Shown: piece by piece, positions 11,505 through 21,629 of the stretch
Layout of the letters: each line of letters starts with the position of its first letter
How positions within the stretch are numbered: the first letter of the stretch is position 1
Program-made: the position numbers and the translations under genes
Notes under the pieces: model-generated
Databases searched by the model: none
Told to the model about the DNA's origin: nothing
Seen by the model: the letters and a program-made list of their open reading frames with translations, nothing else
Source: Okapia johnstoni
Taxonomy: Eukaryota; Chordata; Mammalia; Artiodactyla; Giraffidae
Direction: 5' to 3'
DNA length: 64,000 bases
Assembly: GCA_024291935.2 (NCBI GenBank)
Contig: CM044310.1
Location: forward strand, 83,202,713-83,266,712

Positions 11505-11964
11505 AACAATAATCTCTGGTGTCCTAACATAGCTACGTATCTGCCTCCTCCCTCTCCAGTCCCCATGGCCCTTCCTGCTTGGGGACTATTTCTGCCAAGA
11601 ACACATAGCATTATTCTCCAAGGCAGTGTCACCTCAAGCTAAACTTTCCATGTGGGAGTTTCTAGTAGCTCTGCTTTTTCAGACAACTTCATGTGTTCTC
11701 CTTGTGATCCTGACATTGTCAGACCTGAACAAAATGTAGAAACCTACCAAGCTGTTCATTACTGATGTGGGGAAGGAGACTAATATTCAATTAATTCATT
11801 TATCTGAGTGACTATGCTAATGTTCCTCTCAGATCATGGGAAGCTGAGTGAAACAATCCTTCCCACCCAGTAAGAAGATTCAATGTGCACATTGCGGGGA
11901 GCATAATCTCACCTCTCATATTTATGAATTATGGGTGTAAGATTCCTAAGTGTCACGAGGACAG
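11505..11964. other. unique sequence
   Basis: No gene or repeat recognised. Confidence 0.5.
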
Positions 11965-11965
11965 C

Positions 11966-12531
11966 TTCTTATATTCTTTGTTATTGTTCACTTCTCGTTC
12001 GTGTCAGACTCTTTGTGACCCCACAGACTGCAGCATGCCAGGCTTCCCTGTGCATCACCATCTCCCGGAGCTTACTCAAACTCATGCCCATTGAGTTGGT
12101 GATGTCATCCAACCATCTCATCCTCTGTCATCCCCTTCTCATCCTACCTTCAATCTTTCCCAGCATCAGGGTCTTTTCCAGTGAGCTGGCTCTTTGCATC
12201 AGGTGGCCAAATATTGGAGCTTCAGCTTCAGCATCAGTCCTTCCAATGAATATTTAGGACTGATTTCTATTAGGATTGAATGGTTTGATTTCCTTGCTGC
12301 CCAAAGGACTCTCAAGAGTCTTCTTCAGCACCACAGTTCAAAAGCATCAATTCTTCGATGCTCAGCCTTCTTTGTGGTCCAATTCTCATGTTCATACATG
12401 ATTACTGGGAAAGCCAGAGCTTTGACTATTCGGACCTTTGTCAGCAAAGTGTTGTGTTTGCTTTTTAATACACTGTCTAGGTTTGTCATAGCTTTTCTTT
12501 TAAGGGGCGAGCTTTTTTTAATTTCTTATAT
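11966..12531 (-). mobile_element. BovB LINE 3' fragment with target-site duplication
   Basis: Antisense BovB 3' region, from 'gtgtcagactctttgtgac' at its terminus inward to 'gtctaggtttgtcatagct'. A 9-nt direct repeat TTCTTATAT flanks it (11966-11974 and 12523-12531), so the insertion itself is about 11975-12522. The frames inside are remnants of the C-terminal BovB region, read mostly on the wrong strand. Confidence 0.93.
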
Positions 12532-12534
12532 CCA

Positions 12535-12935
12535 AAAGTGAATGTAATAAGAAGAAAACTTGGTTATATACTCAAAATTAACTCCTGAAAATCTCCTTAA
12601 ATTTCACAGAAGGGACAAAATACAATGTTTTGTATATAGGTTCTTTTAAAAAAGTCAATCACATTGAATTTTCTTTGCCCACATTGGGAGGGATTATCCT
12701 TTCTTCAACAGAACCCCAGTTGAAGGAGATGGCTTAGTTGACTGGTCTTACTCTACCAATACAGCTTATTTAGTTCGTCTAATAAATATGGCCACTGTGT
12801 TTATTAGAACTTATATAGGTTGAAAAGGATATAACGTGTGATCTTACTTGCTATGATTTTATCAGCTAAACAACGACAACAAAGAAAAGACAGAGGTCAA
12901 ACTATGTGAAAACTCAGAAAATTTATTCATAATAT
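12535..12935. other. unique AT-rich sequence
   Basis: No gene or repeat recognised. Confidence 0.5.
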
Positions 12936-12936
12936 A

Positions 12937-13160
12937 GCTCAGGGGCTGGTGAACTTCTTCTGTAAAGGGCTAGATAGTAAATAATTTAGACTTGCAGGCC
13001 ATTTTGCTTCTGGAGCAATTCTTGAATTCTACCTTGTACCATGAACGCAGACAGTGCATACATGAATAGTCACAGCTGTGTCCCCATAAAGCTTCATTTA
13101 CAAAAACAGGTGGCCAGTTGGACTTGGATGGCAGGTCATGGTTTGCCAGTCCTTGATGTA
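12937..13160 (+). mobile_element. hAT-type non-autonomous DNA transposon
   Basis: Opens 'caggggctggtgaacttctt' and 'gtaaagggctagatagtaaa', and later has 'aaagcttcatttacaaaaac' and 'ggtttgccagtccttga'. This is the near-palindromic-ended medium-reiterated element of mammals related to hAT-Charlie. Subfamily number not assigned. Confidence 0.8.
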
Positions 13161-13199
13161 GCTGAGTGATTGTTTAATCAACCTTGCGTCGAATCTCTA

Positions 13200-13310
13200 C
13201 AGTCATTTATCCAAGCATCCAGCCAGCCACCCAGCTAGCCAGGCAGCCAGCCACTTGCTGATTCAACATGTGTTTATTGAAGGGCTGCAGTATACATGAA
13301 GTACAAGCAC
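13200..13310 (-). mobile_element. L2-tail-like fragment with a CCAG/CCAC-rich patch
   Basis: 'attcaacatgtgtttattga' resembles the antisense L2 3' end. The preceding 13205-13255 is a degenerate repeat of 'ccagccag' words. Confidence 0.45.
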
Positions 13311-14640
13311 CTGTATGAGGTGGAGGTCGTTGCTCTTTCACGCTGGGGTGAGAGGGCACTTGGTTAATTGTGCCTCTACTGCTCCGACTGTCACTGAGAT
13401 TGGTGAAGCTGAGGCAAGTTCCCCAAGTCAGGGCATCCTCCCTTTCGCACTTAATTGCCTCCTACACCCACCTTCATTCCAAGCTGTCTCTTTTACTTCT
13501 TAATTTCTTCTTGAGCAACAAGGAAAAAAAAACAACAAATAAGCAAATCTCCTTAAAATTGGGGTTGGCAACTTTAAAACCCTTTCCCCAGGCAAAGGGC
13601 ATGGAGTGGTGAGATAAACAAACCTTGGAGAGGCGGTCCCTGTACCCCCTGGGAAACCTCCACAATGGCTTTCCTGTCAGATTCTACCCAGGAGTTCCCC
13701 CTTACGGCTTCCTACTGTGTACTGAGCCTTATTTGTAAGATCTTGTTGATCCCGAGCCCTCTAAGTGCTGGTTCTCTTTGGGAAAATGTCAGGATCTCTG
13801 CCATTCCCAGGGAGCTGTCCCAAGTCCCTAAAAGGACCTCTGAACTCTGCCACAGAGCTGCCGAATTTGCACGAATGGCCAAAGACTCGAGCCAGATGCT
13901 ATACCAAAGCCATGGCATTGCCCTGAAACATGTAGACTGAAATGGTGGCAGGATGGGCGTGGAGTTCTGGGTTAATTTCTGACGTTGTAGAAACAAGCTG
14001 ACAGGTATACATGTGAGCCTCTGCACAAAGCTGGTCGACTCCTCTGTGGGATCTGCTATTTGTCTCCCTCTGACACTTCTGGGAGTTAAGGGTCACCACG
14101 TGGAGGGGCCTGGATCTGTCACGTTGACTCTAGCCATGATGGGCCCTCTCTCCAGTTGCTGGCTAGGTCTCTGATCTGTGTGCAGAGCTTCGAAGGCCCT
14201 TTGGTTTGAACAGGTGCTGAAAGGCAGGAAAAGCCAAAATATTTTGTTCTTTCTGGGTCACGAACTGTTTGCTGTTGGAAACATCTGTATGGATGGGTGT
14301 ATGGGCTAAACATAACAGAAGTGCAGTGAAGGATGCTAGCGGTCTTTGATAGGGAGTCCCCGGAGGACCCCAATAAAGTCGATCTCTTAAGCACAAGCCC
14401 GTGGCTTTGGGCCTCAGTGACAGGCAATGAATTATCCTCATTGGTTAAAAGGGCAAGGTCGCCTCACAACAACATTGCCCATATGCTGTAGCTAAATCAA
14501 GCCTCTTCCCCAAAATCATTTGGGGAAGGCGTGTGCGGGTGTGCATGCGTGTGTGGGTGTGTGTGTGTGAGAGAGAGAGTGTGTTTGGAGCGAGGTGGTG
14601 ATGTAGACCTGCTTTCAAAAGCAAAAATCACCATAATTAG
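13310..14640. other. unique sequence
   Basis: No gene supported. Several frames of 60-105 codons overlap on both strands with no conserved motif. A TG/GA microsatellite is listed separately. Confidence 0.5.
14534..14585. repeat. (TG)n/(GA)n microsatellite
   Basis: Imperfect GT run passing into a GA run and back to GT. Confidence 0.9.
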
Positions 14641-15750
14641 AGGAAATGCTACAAGTTCGTTTCCTCAAAAAAAGCAAGTGAAAGAGAAGCAGCTTAAAGA
14701 CTAGATGTTTAGACAGGCCTGCAAGCCCCCTTGTGACCTTGCTCTGATATTTAACAAAACATTAATCTTCTTGCCAGCAATTATAAAGGATACAGTGATG
14801 TCGCTGGCTCTCAGTGAGTGAGTAATAGTAATTCCATTGTTCCCCTTTATTTATGCCTTGGCTGTACCAGGCAGATGAGGTAAGTTGGGGCTTTGATATG
14901 TTATTATTCCGCACTGGCAATACATAAAGGATGCTTACACAAATATCTGTCTGTTTCTGGAGGCACTGTTTCACACCTCCTTACAACTCTCGATCAGAGC
15001 GTTTCAACATTTTATTATGAAATCACGAAAATCCTCCTCTCGTTTGCATATGAATTATAGCCTTTTTCAAAACCACCAGTGTACCCCAGTGACAGTGGCT
15101 TTTGAACCGCCAAAGGGAACAAGGTGTTAGATATTTATTCCTTGAAGGCTGTGACTGGCCGGATAACCTTGCTGAAAGCTATTTGCCAGGGGACTGTCTG
15201 AGACCTCCAATAAACACAAAAGCCGGGGGCTTGGTGGGGGGCAGGTGGGATAGGGGGGCCCTCAGGGCCACAAGGAAGCCAATGATTGCTCCTTCTCTTG
15301 TCGGAAAACAAAATTTGGTGTGAAAGCCTCCATTTGCCAGCAGAGGAGAAAGGGAAGATTACGCACCTTGTAATTTCAGGCTCAACAAAAAAAGCCATCT
15401 TTGTCTTCCTAAAATAAAACAAAATCCTTATCCAGAGTTCGGGGCAGCGGCTGCGCTTCCTGCAAGTGATGCTTTTCTCCGTGGTCAGCCAGACTTCTGG
15501 CTCACGTTGATCCGGCAAACGGGGGAGAGGCAATGGCTCCTTTTGTAGGATTTGCATCTCAACTGGGGATCTTCCTTTTAGTTGGCCTCCTCTCCTGGGG
15601 ACAATTAATAATCTCCCTTGGAATGCAGGGGGTGGGAGGGAAGCTGCCTGACAAAACTGGTGTCTAGGGGATAGATATGTGCTTGGCCTGAAGATTCTTT
15701 CTCTTGGGGTTTTGTTTCTTAGGTGAATCCCTGAGTGTGTAGAGTGCAAG
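14640..15750. other. conserved-looking unique block, possible non-coding regulatory sequence
   Basis: About 1.1 kb free of recognised repeats. It contains 'cgtttgcatatgaattat' (octamer-like), 'ttccattgttccc' (SOX-like) and T/A-rich homeobox-like words. The minus strand also has a 204-codon open frame (15135-15749) with no recognisable domain. Sequence constraint is inferred only from the absence of repeats and the mixed composition. Confidence 0.3.
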
Positions 15751-16405
15751 CAATCAAAGCCATCCTAGTTTCGTGAAGGAGGCTTTGTTTGGGATGGAGA
15801 AAGAGCCATCTGCAGTTATGGAGGATTTTTAGACTTGGCAGAATTCTATTGCCATAGGCTAGGTCTCTGCCTTCATTAGCGCCTGTGGGTCCCCGGGACC
15901 ATGACAGCATCCTCTCTCATCAAGCAAGGGAGGTGCGGAAGTGCTACACTGGAGAAGGGAGAGGAGGAAGGGGAAGCAGAGGCATGCTTCTTCTCTGATG
16001 TGGTCAAACAAAGTGCCAGGCTGCATGGAATTCCAAGCTTAGCCTGTACTGGCTGGTGTGCTGGGCAGGGCAGAGCAGTCAGAGCACTGAGCAGCTCCCA
16101 TCAAATCCAGACAGAATCAGACAGCTGAACCCCAGCCTGGAGATCTGCCCTGTTCTGATAGAGCAGGAAGTAGGGTAGAGGGCAGCGTTTAGGGGCTGTT
16201 GCAAAGCTGTTAATTTATCCTCTAAAAGAAGTTCTGTCTCCCCACCTGTCCATGCCTCTTGCTGGCTTTCATTCAACTACAAATGCAATGGGTTGTGACT
16301 GTAAGAATACTTACAGTATTTTGTACATCGCAGTAGCATCCTGAAGCGATACACAGTCGTTTGTAAGTAGCATGCCAGTGCTTTACAGCTTGCCCCATTT
16401 CACTT
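15750..16405. other. unique sequence
   Basis: No gene or repeat recognised. Confidence 0.5.
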
Positions 16406-16406
16406 C

Positions 16407-16466
16407 AAAAGTGCCTTAAGAGCCCCCAACTAAAATAAAAAAAAAAAAAAAAAAGTGCCTTAAGAG
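16407..16466 (+). repeat. 28-nt A-tailed insertion between 16-nt direct repeats
   Basis: 'aaaagtgccttaagag' occurs at 16407-16422 and again at 16451-16466. Between them lie only 'cccccaactaaaataaaa' and a further ten A. This looks like an extremely 5'-truncated, poly(A)-ended retro-insertion with its target-site duplication. The first A residues of the second repeat could belong to the tail. Confidence 0.7.
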
Positions 16467-16665
16467 ACGTCCCTGGTGGTCCTGAGGTTAAGAATCCGCC
16501 TTCCAATGCAGAGGACATGGGTTGGATGAACTAAGATTGGTTGGGGAACTAAGTTCCCACATGCTGTGAGTCAACTAAGCCTGCACATTGCAACTAGAGA
16601 AAAACCCGTGCCCCCGCAGAAAGATCCAGTGCAGTCAAAATAAAATAAAACTAATAAAAAATAAA
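16467..16665 (+). mobile_element. CHR-2-type tRNA-Glu SINE
   Basis: Starts 'acgtccctggtggtcctga', with 'aagaatccgccttccaatgc', 'acatgctgtgagtcaact' and an A-rich AAATAAAA tail. It directly abuts the short A-tailed insertion. Confidence 0.85.
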
Positions 16666-17608
16666 CAAAAAATTGAAAATGTACATTGATTTGTCAGAAA
16701 TACAGGTGATGACTTCTTATCCCACTCCTCACCATTATTTAGAGAAAATGGGGCAGTTAAGGCACTACTGAATTTCCACCATCCTACAGATCTGTCTCCT
16801 TCACTCCTGGCATCTAGCAAACTTCGCTAATGACTGAAGCCTCTTGAGCACCCATATCTCCTCTCAGGCTTGTGTGTTTACTTATCTCACTTCCCCTCAC
16901 TCAGCAGGACAAAAAGTTTTACCTTATGAATTCACCCTGAACAGCGGGGGATGCTTACCTAGAATGCTGTTTTGAGAAGGATTCTGAAGCCTAGACTGGA
17001 CTGGGAAGCAAAGGGACAAGGGTGGCCTGATTGATTAGTGATGACTGATGAGTGATGATTGATTAGTGATGGCTGCCACAGTCACAGACAGGAAACAAAA
17101 GCAATTGTGTTGAGTCTTCACAATATCTGAGTTGTCTGGGCTCTTCTTTTTCTCCCTCCAAATTCTGCAGTCCTCCCTGGTTGCTCTTCTTCCCTGGAGC
17201 CTTTGCCAGCAGGAACTACCTGCCTCTTCCATTGCAGAACATTTTTATGGTTCCAGATTCTACAGGGAATTGAATTATTGTCAGCCTTGAGTGACTGACT
17301 GCTGACCATTTCCTAGGTTCACGACCATTTCCTAGGTACCTGACTTCCCAGTGAGATGACACACTCTGGAGGACAAGACTTGCATTCTTTCCCTGATCAA
17401 ATAGCCTGACACAGGGTATATTGGTGTTATTCAGTAACCATGTCTGAAAAGAGTTGTAGAAATTTTGTAATTGCATGTGTAGCTATAAATTGAGCTGTAG
17501 ATGCTTCCTCTATCAGTCTCTACACTGTGTGCTCAGTTCTGCCTTTTGAAATGCACAGTTCCCAACTGGCTACATTAAAAACATGCACCCCAGGTAAATG
17601 TTCAAGGT
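16666..17608. other. unique sequence
   Basis: No gene. The direct word 'tgattgattagtgatg' recurs at 17030-17070 as a short tandem (gattagtgatgactgatgag-like), a minor local repeat. Confidence 0.5.
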
Positions 17609-17621
17609 CTCCTCAAGAAGA

Positions 17622-17743
17622 TCCATACCATTTCTGTCCTTTATTGTGCCCAACTTTGTATGCAATATTCCCTTGGTATTTCTAATTTTCTTGAAGAGAT
17701 CTCTAGTCTTTCCCATTCTATTGTTTTATTCTATTTCTTTGCA
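17622..17743 (-). repeat. inverted 5' segment of the BovB copy
   Basis: Matches in sense the antisense copy at 57103-57223 ('cataccatttctgtc', 'gagatctctagtctttccc', 'ctatttctttgca'), so here the BovB segment upstream of the RT is flipped relative to 17744 onward. Confidence 0.9.
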
Positions 17744-17763
17744 AAGGACAGAAATGGTATGGA

Positions 17764-18980
17764 CCTAATAGAAGCGGAAGATATTAAGAAGAGGTAGCAA
17801 GAATACACAGAAGAATTGTACAAAAAAGATCTTTACGACCCAGATAATCACGATGGTGTGATCACTCACCTAGAGCCAGACATCCTGGAAAGCAAAGTCA
17901 AGCGGGCCTTAGGAAGCATCACTACAAACACAGCTAGTGGAGATGATAGAATTCCAGTTGAGCTATTTCAAATCCTAAAAGATGATGCTGTGAAAGTGCT
18001 GCCCTCGATATGCCAGCAAATTTGGAAAACTCAGCAGTGGCCACAGGACTGGAAAAGGTCAGTTTTCATTCCAATCCCAAAGAAAGACAATGCTAAAGAA
18101 TGCTCAAACTATTGCACAATTGCACTCATCTCACACGCTAGTAAAGTAATGCTCAAAATTATCCAAGCCAGGTTTAACAGTACCTGAACTGTGAACTTCC
18201 AGATGTTCAGGCTGGATTTAGAAAAGGCAGAAGAACCAGAGATCAAATTCCCAACATCCGTTGGATCATTGAAAAAGCAAGAGAGTTCGAGAGAAACATC
18301 TACTTCTGCTTTATTGACTATGCCAAAGCTTTTGACTGTGTGGATCACAACAAAGTGGAAAATTCTTCAAGAGATGGGAATACCACACCACCTGCCTCCT
18401 GAGAAATCTGTAGACAGGTCAAGAAGAAACAGTTAGAACTGGACATGGAACAACAGACTGGTTCCAAATTGGGAAAGGAGGATGTCAAGGGTGTATACTG
18501 TCACCCTGCGTATTTAACTTCTATGCAGAGTACATCATGAGAAATGCTGGGCTGGATGAAACACAAGCTGGAATCAAGATTGCTGGGAGAAATATCAATA
18601 ACCTCAGATATGCAGATGACACCACCCTTATGGGAGAAAGTGAAGAAGAACTAAAGAGCCTCTTGATGAAAGTGAAAGAGGAGAGTGAAAAAGTTGGCTT
18701 AAAACTCAACATTCAGAAAACAAAGATCATGTTATCTGGTCCCATCACTTTATGGCAAATAGATGGGGAAACAATGGAAACAGTGAGAGACTTTATTTTG
18801 GGGAGTTCCAAAATCACTGCAGATGGTGACTACAGCCATGAAATTAAACGACACTTGCTCGTTGGAAGAAAAGCTATGATCAACCTAGACAGCATGTTAA
18901 AAAACAGAGGCATTACTTTGTCAACAAAGGTCCATCTAGTGAAAGCTACTAGTTTTTCCAGTAGTCATGTAAGGATGTGA
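17764..18980 (+). pseudogene. BovB reverse transcriptase, broken
   Basis: RTE-clade reverse transcriptase of the BovB LINE, an enzyme that copies LINE RNA into DNA at nicked chromosomal sites. Frame 17816-18187 gives the upstream RT region ('GSITTNTASG' and 'IPIPKKDNAKECSN'). It ends at a premature stop near 18185, caused by a small deletion where relatives read 'QQYVNHE'. The central block ('FIDYAKAFDCVDHN' equivalent) continues in another frame (18191-18436). The catalytic YADD box is at 18609-18620 in frame 18537-18980. The endonuclease domain is absent apart from what the 5' inversion displaced. Dead copy. Confidence 0.9.
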
Positions 18981-19316
18981 GAGTTGGACTATAAAGAAAA
19001 CTGAGCACCGAACAATTGATGCTTTTGAACTGCAGTGTTAGAGAATACTCTTGAGACTCCCTTGGACTGAAAGGAGATCAAACCAGTCCATCCTAAAGGA
19101 AATCAGTCCTGAATATTCACTGGAAGGACTGAAGCTTAAGCTGAAACTCCAATACTTCGGCCACATGATACGAAGAACTGACTCATTGGAAAAGCCTCTG
19201 ATGCTGGGAAAGATTGAAAGTAGAAGGAGAAGGAGATGACAGAGGATGAGATGGTTAGATGGCATCACCAACTCAATGGACATGAATTTGAGTAAGCTGC
19301 GGGAGCTGGTGGACAG

Positions 19317-19455
19317 GCAGGTGGTGTGGTATTCCCATCTCTTGAAGAATTTTCCACTTTGTTGTGATCCACACAGTCAAAAGCTTTGGCATAGTCAATA
19401 AAGCAGAAATAGATGTTTCTCTGGAACTCTCTTGCTTTTTCAATGATCCAACGGA
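19317..19455 (-). repeat. 139-bp inverted internal duplication of BovB RT segment
   Basis: Reverse complement of 18257-18395 in the same element. Both are 139 nt and differ at only two positions by eye. They share the private variant 'cacaacaaagtggaaaattc' that other copies in the window lack. The insert is flanked by TGGACAG on both sides (19310-19316 and 19456-19462), and the host 3' sequence resumes after it. Confidence 0.92.
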
Positions 19456-19545
19456 TGGACAGAGAAGCCTGGCGTGCTGCAGCCCATGGGGTCACAAAGA
19501 GTCAGACATGACTGAGCAACTCAACTGGACTGAACTCCTCAAGAA

Positions 19546-20430
19546 AGGAACTCTACTAGTTGCCCAAACTCACAAGTATTTATTCTGATCCTTTGGGAGA
19601 AGACAGTGTGCTGCCAGCTTACTGTGTCTATTGCTAATTTGAAGAATGGTGTATCACCTTCTTCTACTATTCTACTACTAAAAAGGGAAAATTTTTCAGG
19701 TTTCTAATCCTCAAGGACAAGAGGTATTGTTAAACTTTGATTCTTTTCCCCTCTTTCACTTTCCTAAGGTGTGTGAAGATTTGGCAAAATGACCATGTGA
19801 TCTATGGTAATCATTGTTGTGGTCGCTGAATTGTCCATTATCAATTACAAACTACGGAAGGTTAAATCAGCAAAAGAGATGACTTCTCTTAGTGTCTCTT
19901 AACCAATAGTGAGAAGAAAAGAAATCCCTGCAATTAAGAATTTGATGAGAATCTTGCAAAAGAAAAAAGCTACTGGCCAAAAAAAAAAAAGAGAGAAAGA
20001 GAGGGAGGAAGGGAGGAAAGAGGCAAGGGAGGGAGGGAGGGAAAAGAAAAGAAAAAAGAAGAAAAGAACAAGAAGAAAAACACTTCAGGGACTTGGTGAA
20101 AATCCATGTTCAGAAAAGGGACCACATTAGGAGTCTGCACCTGGAAAACTAAAATGATGAATTGTGTGTTTCAAAAATTGTTTGTATAAAAAGATGCTTT
20201 CTTCTTGTTATCCCGAGAAGACTCACCCAGCATAAATCTTCTAATTGATGTCTCCTAATACAACTTGGAAAGGGAACTTGAGAGAAACCTTTCAGTTGCT
20301 ACACAGCATTCTCATCCAGGAAGTTGTTTCAGCACCAGAGATGGTAATGGAGAGTCTTCTTTTGCAGGTAACCTTGTGACAATTCAGAAACAGATGCTCA
20401 CTGAGAATTCTAGTGCCCTGCCCCTCACTA
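19546..20430. other. unique sequence with purine-rich tract
   Basis: No gene. A strongly purine-rich A/G tract lies at 19978-20085; the lysine/arginine-rich frame across it is an artefact. Confidence 0.6.
19978..20085. repeat. A/GGA-rich low-complexity tract
   Basis: Runs of 'gaggaaggga', 'gggagggaggga' and 'aagaaaagaa' words after an A run. Confidence 0.9.
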
Positions 20431-20432
20431 CA

Positions 20433-20706
20433 GAGAAGGCAATGGCAACCCACTCCAGTACTCTTGCCTGGAAAATCCCATGGATGGAGGAGCCTTGTAG
20501 GCTGCAGTCCATGGGATCGCCAAGAGTCGGACATGACTGAGCGGCTTCACTTTCACTTTTCCCTTTCATACATTGGAGAAGGAAATGGCAACCCACTCCA
20601 GCGTTCTTGCCTGGAGAATCCCAGGGACGGGGGAGCCTGGTGGGCTGCCATCTATGGGGTTGCACAGAGTTGGACACGACTGAAGCGACTTAGCAGCAGC
20701 AGCAGC
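20433..20706 (+). mobile_element. Bov-A2-type dimeric SINE
   Basis: Two tandem 'gagaaggcaatggcaaccc' units (20433 and 20575), each followed by 'cttgcctggaaaatccc' or 'cctggagaatcccagg'. Ends in 'actgaagcgacttagcagc' and AGC repeats. Confidence 0.93.
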
Positions 20707-21014
20707 CCCTCACTAGGCGCTTTGAGATATACCAGAGGCATCGGAGATGGCCCCTCCTATAGAGAACCTGCTACTAAGTGAGGGGTTGAGGGTAAATGGT
20801 CCAAATCGTCACAGGGTGTATTTTTCGACTCATACTACTGTAAATAATAATAACCCCACTCCACATTGTGAGGGTTTTCTCTGTACTAGACAATCTTCTA
20901 AGCCCTTCATAGATGTTGAATCCTATGACAATTGTATGAAGTAGAAACTCATTGAACAATGTAATGTTCTTCACCTTTGTTAACCACTGAGGAAGTGGAG
21001 GCACAAGGAGGTTT

Positions 21015-21230
21015 GGGCTTCCCTAGTGGCTCAGACGGTAAAGAATCTGCTTACGATGCAGGAGACCCGGGTTCTATTCCTGAGTCAGGAAGATCCATTG
21101 AAGAAGGGCATGGCAACCCACTCCAGTATTCTTGCCTAGAGAATCCCATGGACAGAGGCGCCTGGTGGGCTACAGTCTACGGGGTCGCAAAAAGTCAGAC
21201 ATAACTGAGAAACTTACATTTTCACTTTCA
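21015..21230 (+). mobile_element. Bov-tA SINE
   Basis: Complete: 'gggcttccctagtggctcag', tRNA-like boxes 'ttacgatgcaggagacccgg' and 'gttctattcctgagtcagg', body and TTTCACTTTC end. Confidence 0.95.
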
Positions 21231-21463
21231 GGAGGTTAAGGGAAGTCAGGCTCTTCAGGAGGAGGAACTATTAAATATTAGGAACAAAGTACCATCACCC
21301 ACATCCTTGGTGCTTTTTTTCCCCTTTGGATCTTGGGAGAATGGACACTGAAAGTTTGCTTGGATGTTTGGTTTTCTTTAGCAAGGATAGTATTGGTGGA
21401 ATATTTAGATCTTAAAAAAAAAAGTAGAGTCAGAATAATTTTCTTTTCCCTTGTAAACTCGGA

Positions 21464-21505
21464 GAAAGAGAGAGAGAGAGAGAGTGAGAGAGAGAGAGAG
21501 AGATT

Positions 21506-21574
<69 letters not shown>
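21464..21574. repeat. (GA)n microsatellite
   Basis: About 110 bp of almost pure GA with a few T interruptions. It creates artificial Arg-Glu and Ser-Leu repeat frames on the two strands. Confidence 0.97.
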
Positions 21575-21575
<1 letters not shown>

Positions 21576-21629
21576 AAGCCTGGAAGAGGCAGCATTCCCA
21601 AGAGTGAAAATGTTCCTTGGCTGGGCTGG

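Larger units (their letters stand above)
17609..19545 (+). mobile_element. rearranged BovB LINE: 5' inversion plus internal inverted insertion, 11-nt TSD
   Basis: A perfect 11-nt direct repeat CTCCTCAAGAA (17609-17619 and 19535-19545) brackets the whole structure, so it is one insertion. Its first part (17622-17743) is BovB in minus orientation; the rest is BovB in plus orientation, from the RT region to the 3' end. The two parts meet with a 19-nt overlap that forms a perfect inverted repeat (17622-17640 and 17745-17763). This is the 5'-inversion pattern that twin priming gives in LINE-1. Near the 3' end a 139-bp inverted copy of the element's own RT region is inserted (19317-19455). No intact frame remains. 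Confidence 0.93.

Noticed and set aside
17030..17080. tandem 'gattagtgatg' words as an operator-like array
   Set aside because: Only three imperfect units; more likely slippage in a small local repeat.
19909..20130. Lys/Arg/Glu-rich frame, nuclear-protein-like
   Set aside because: Translation of a low-complexity A/G tract.
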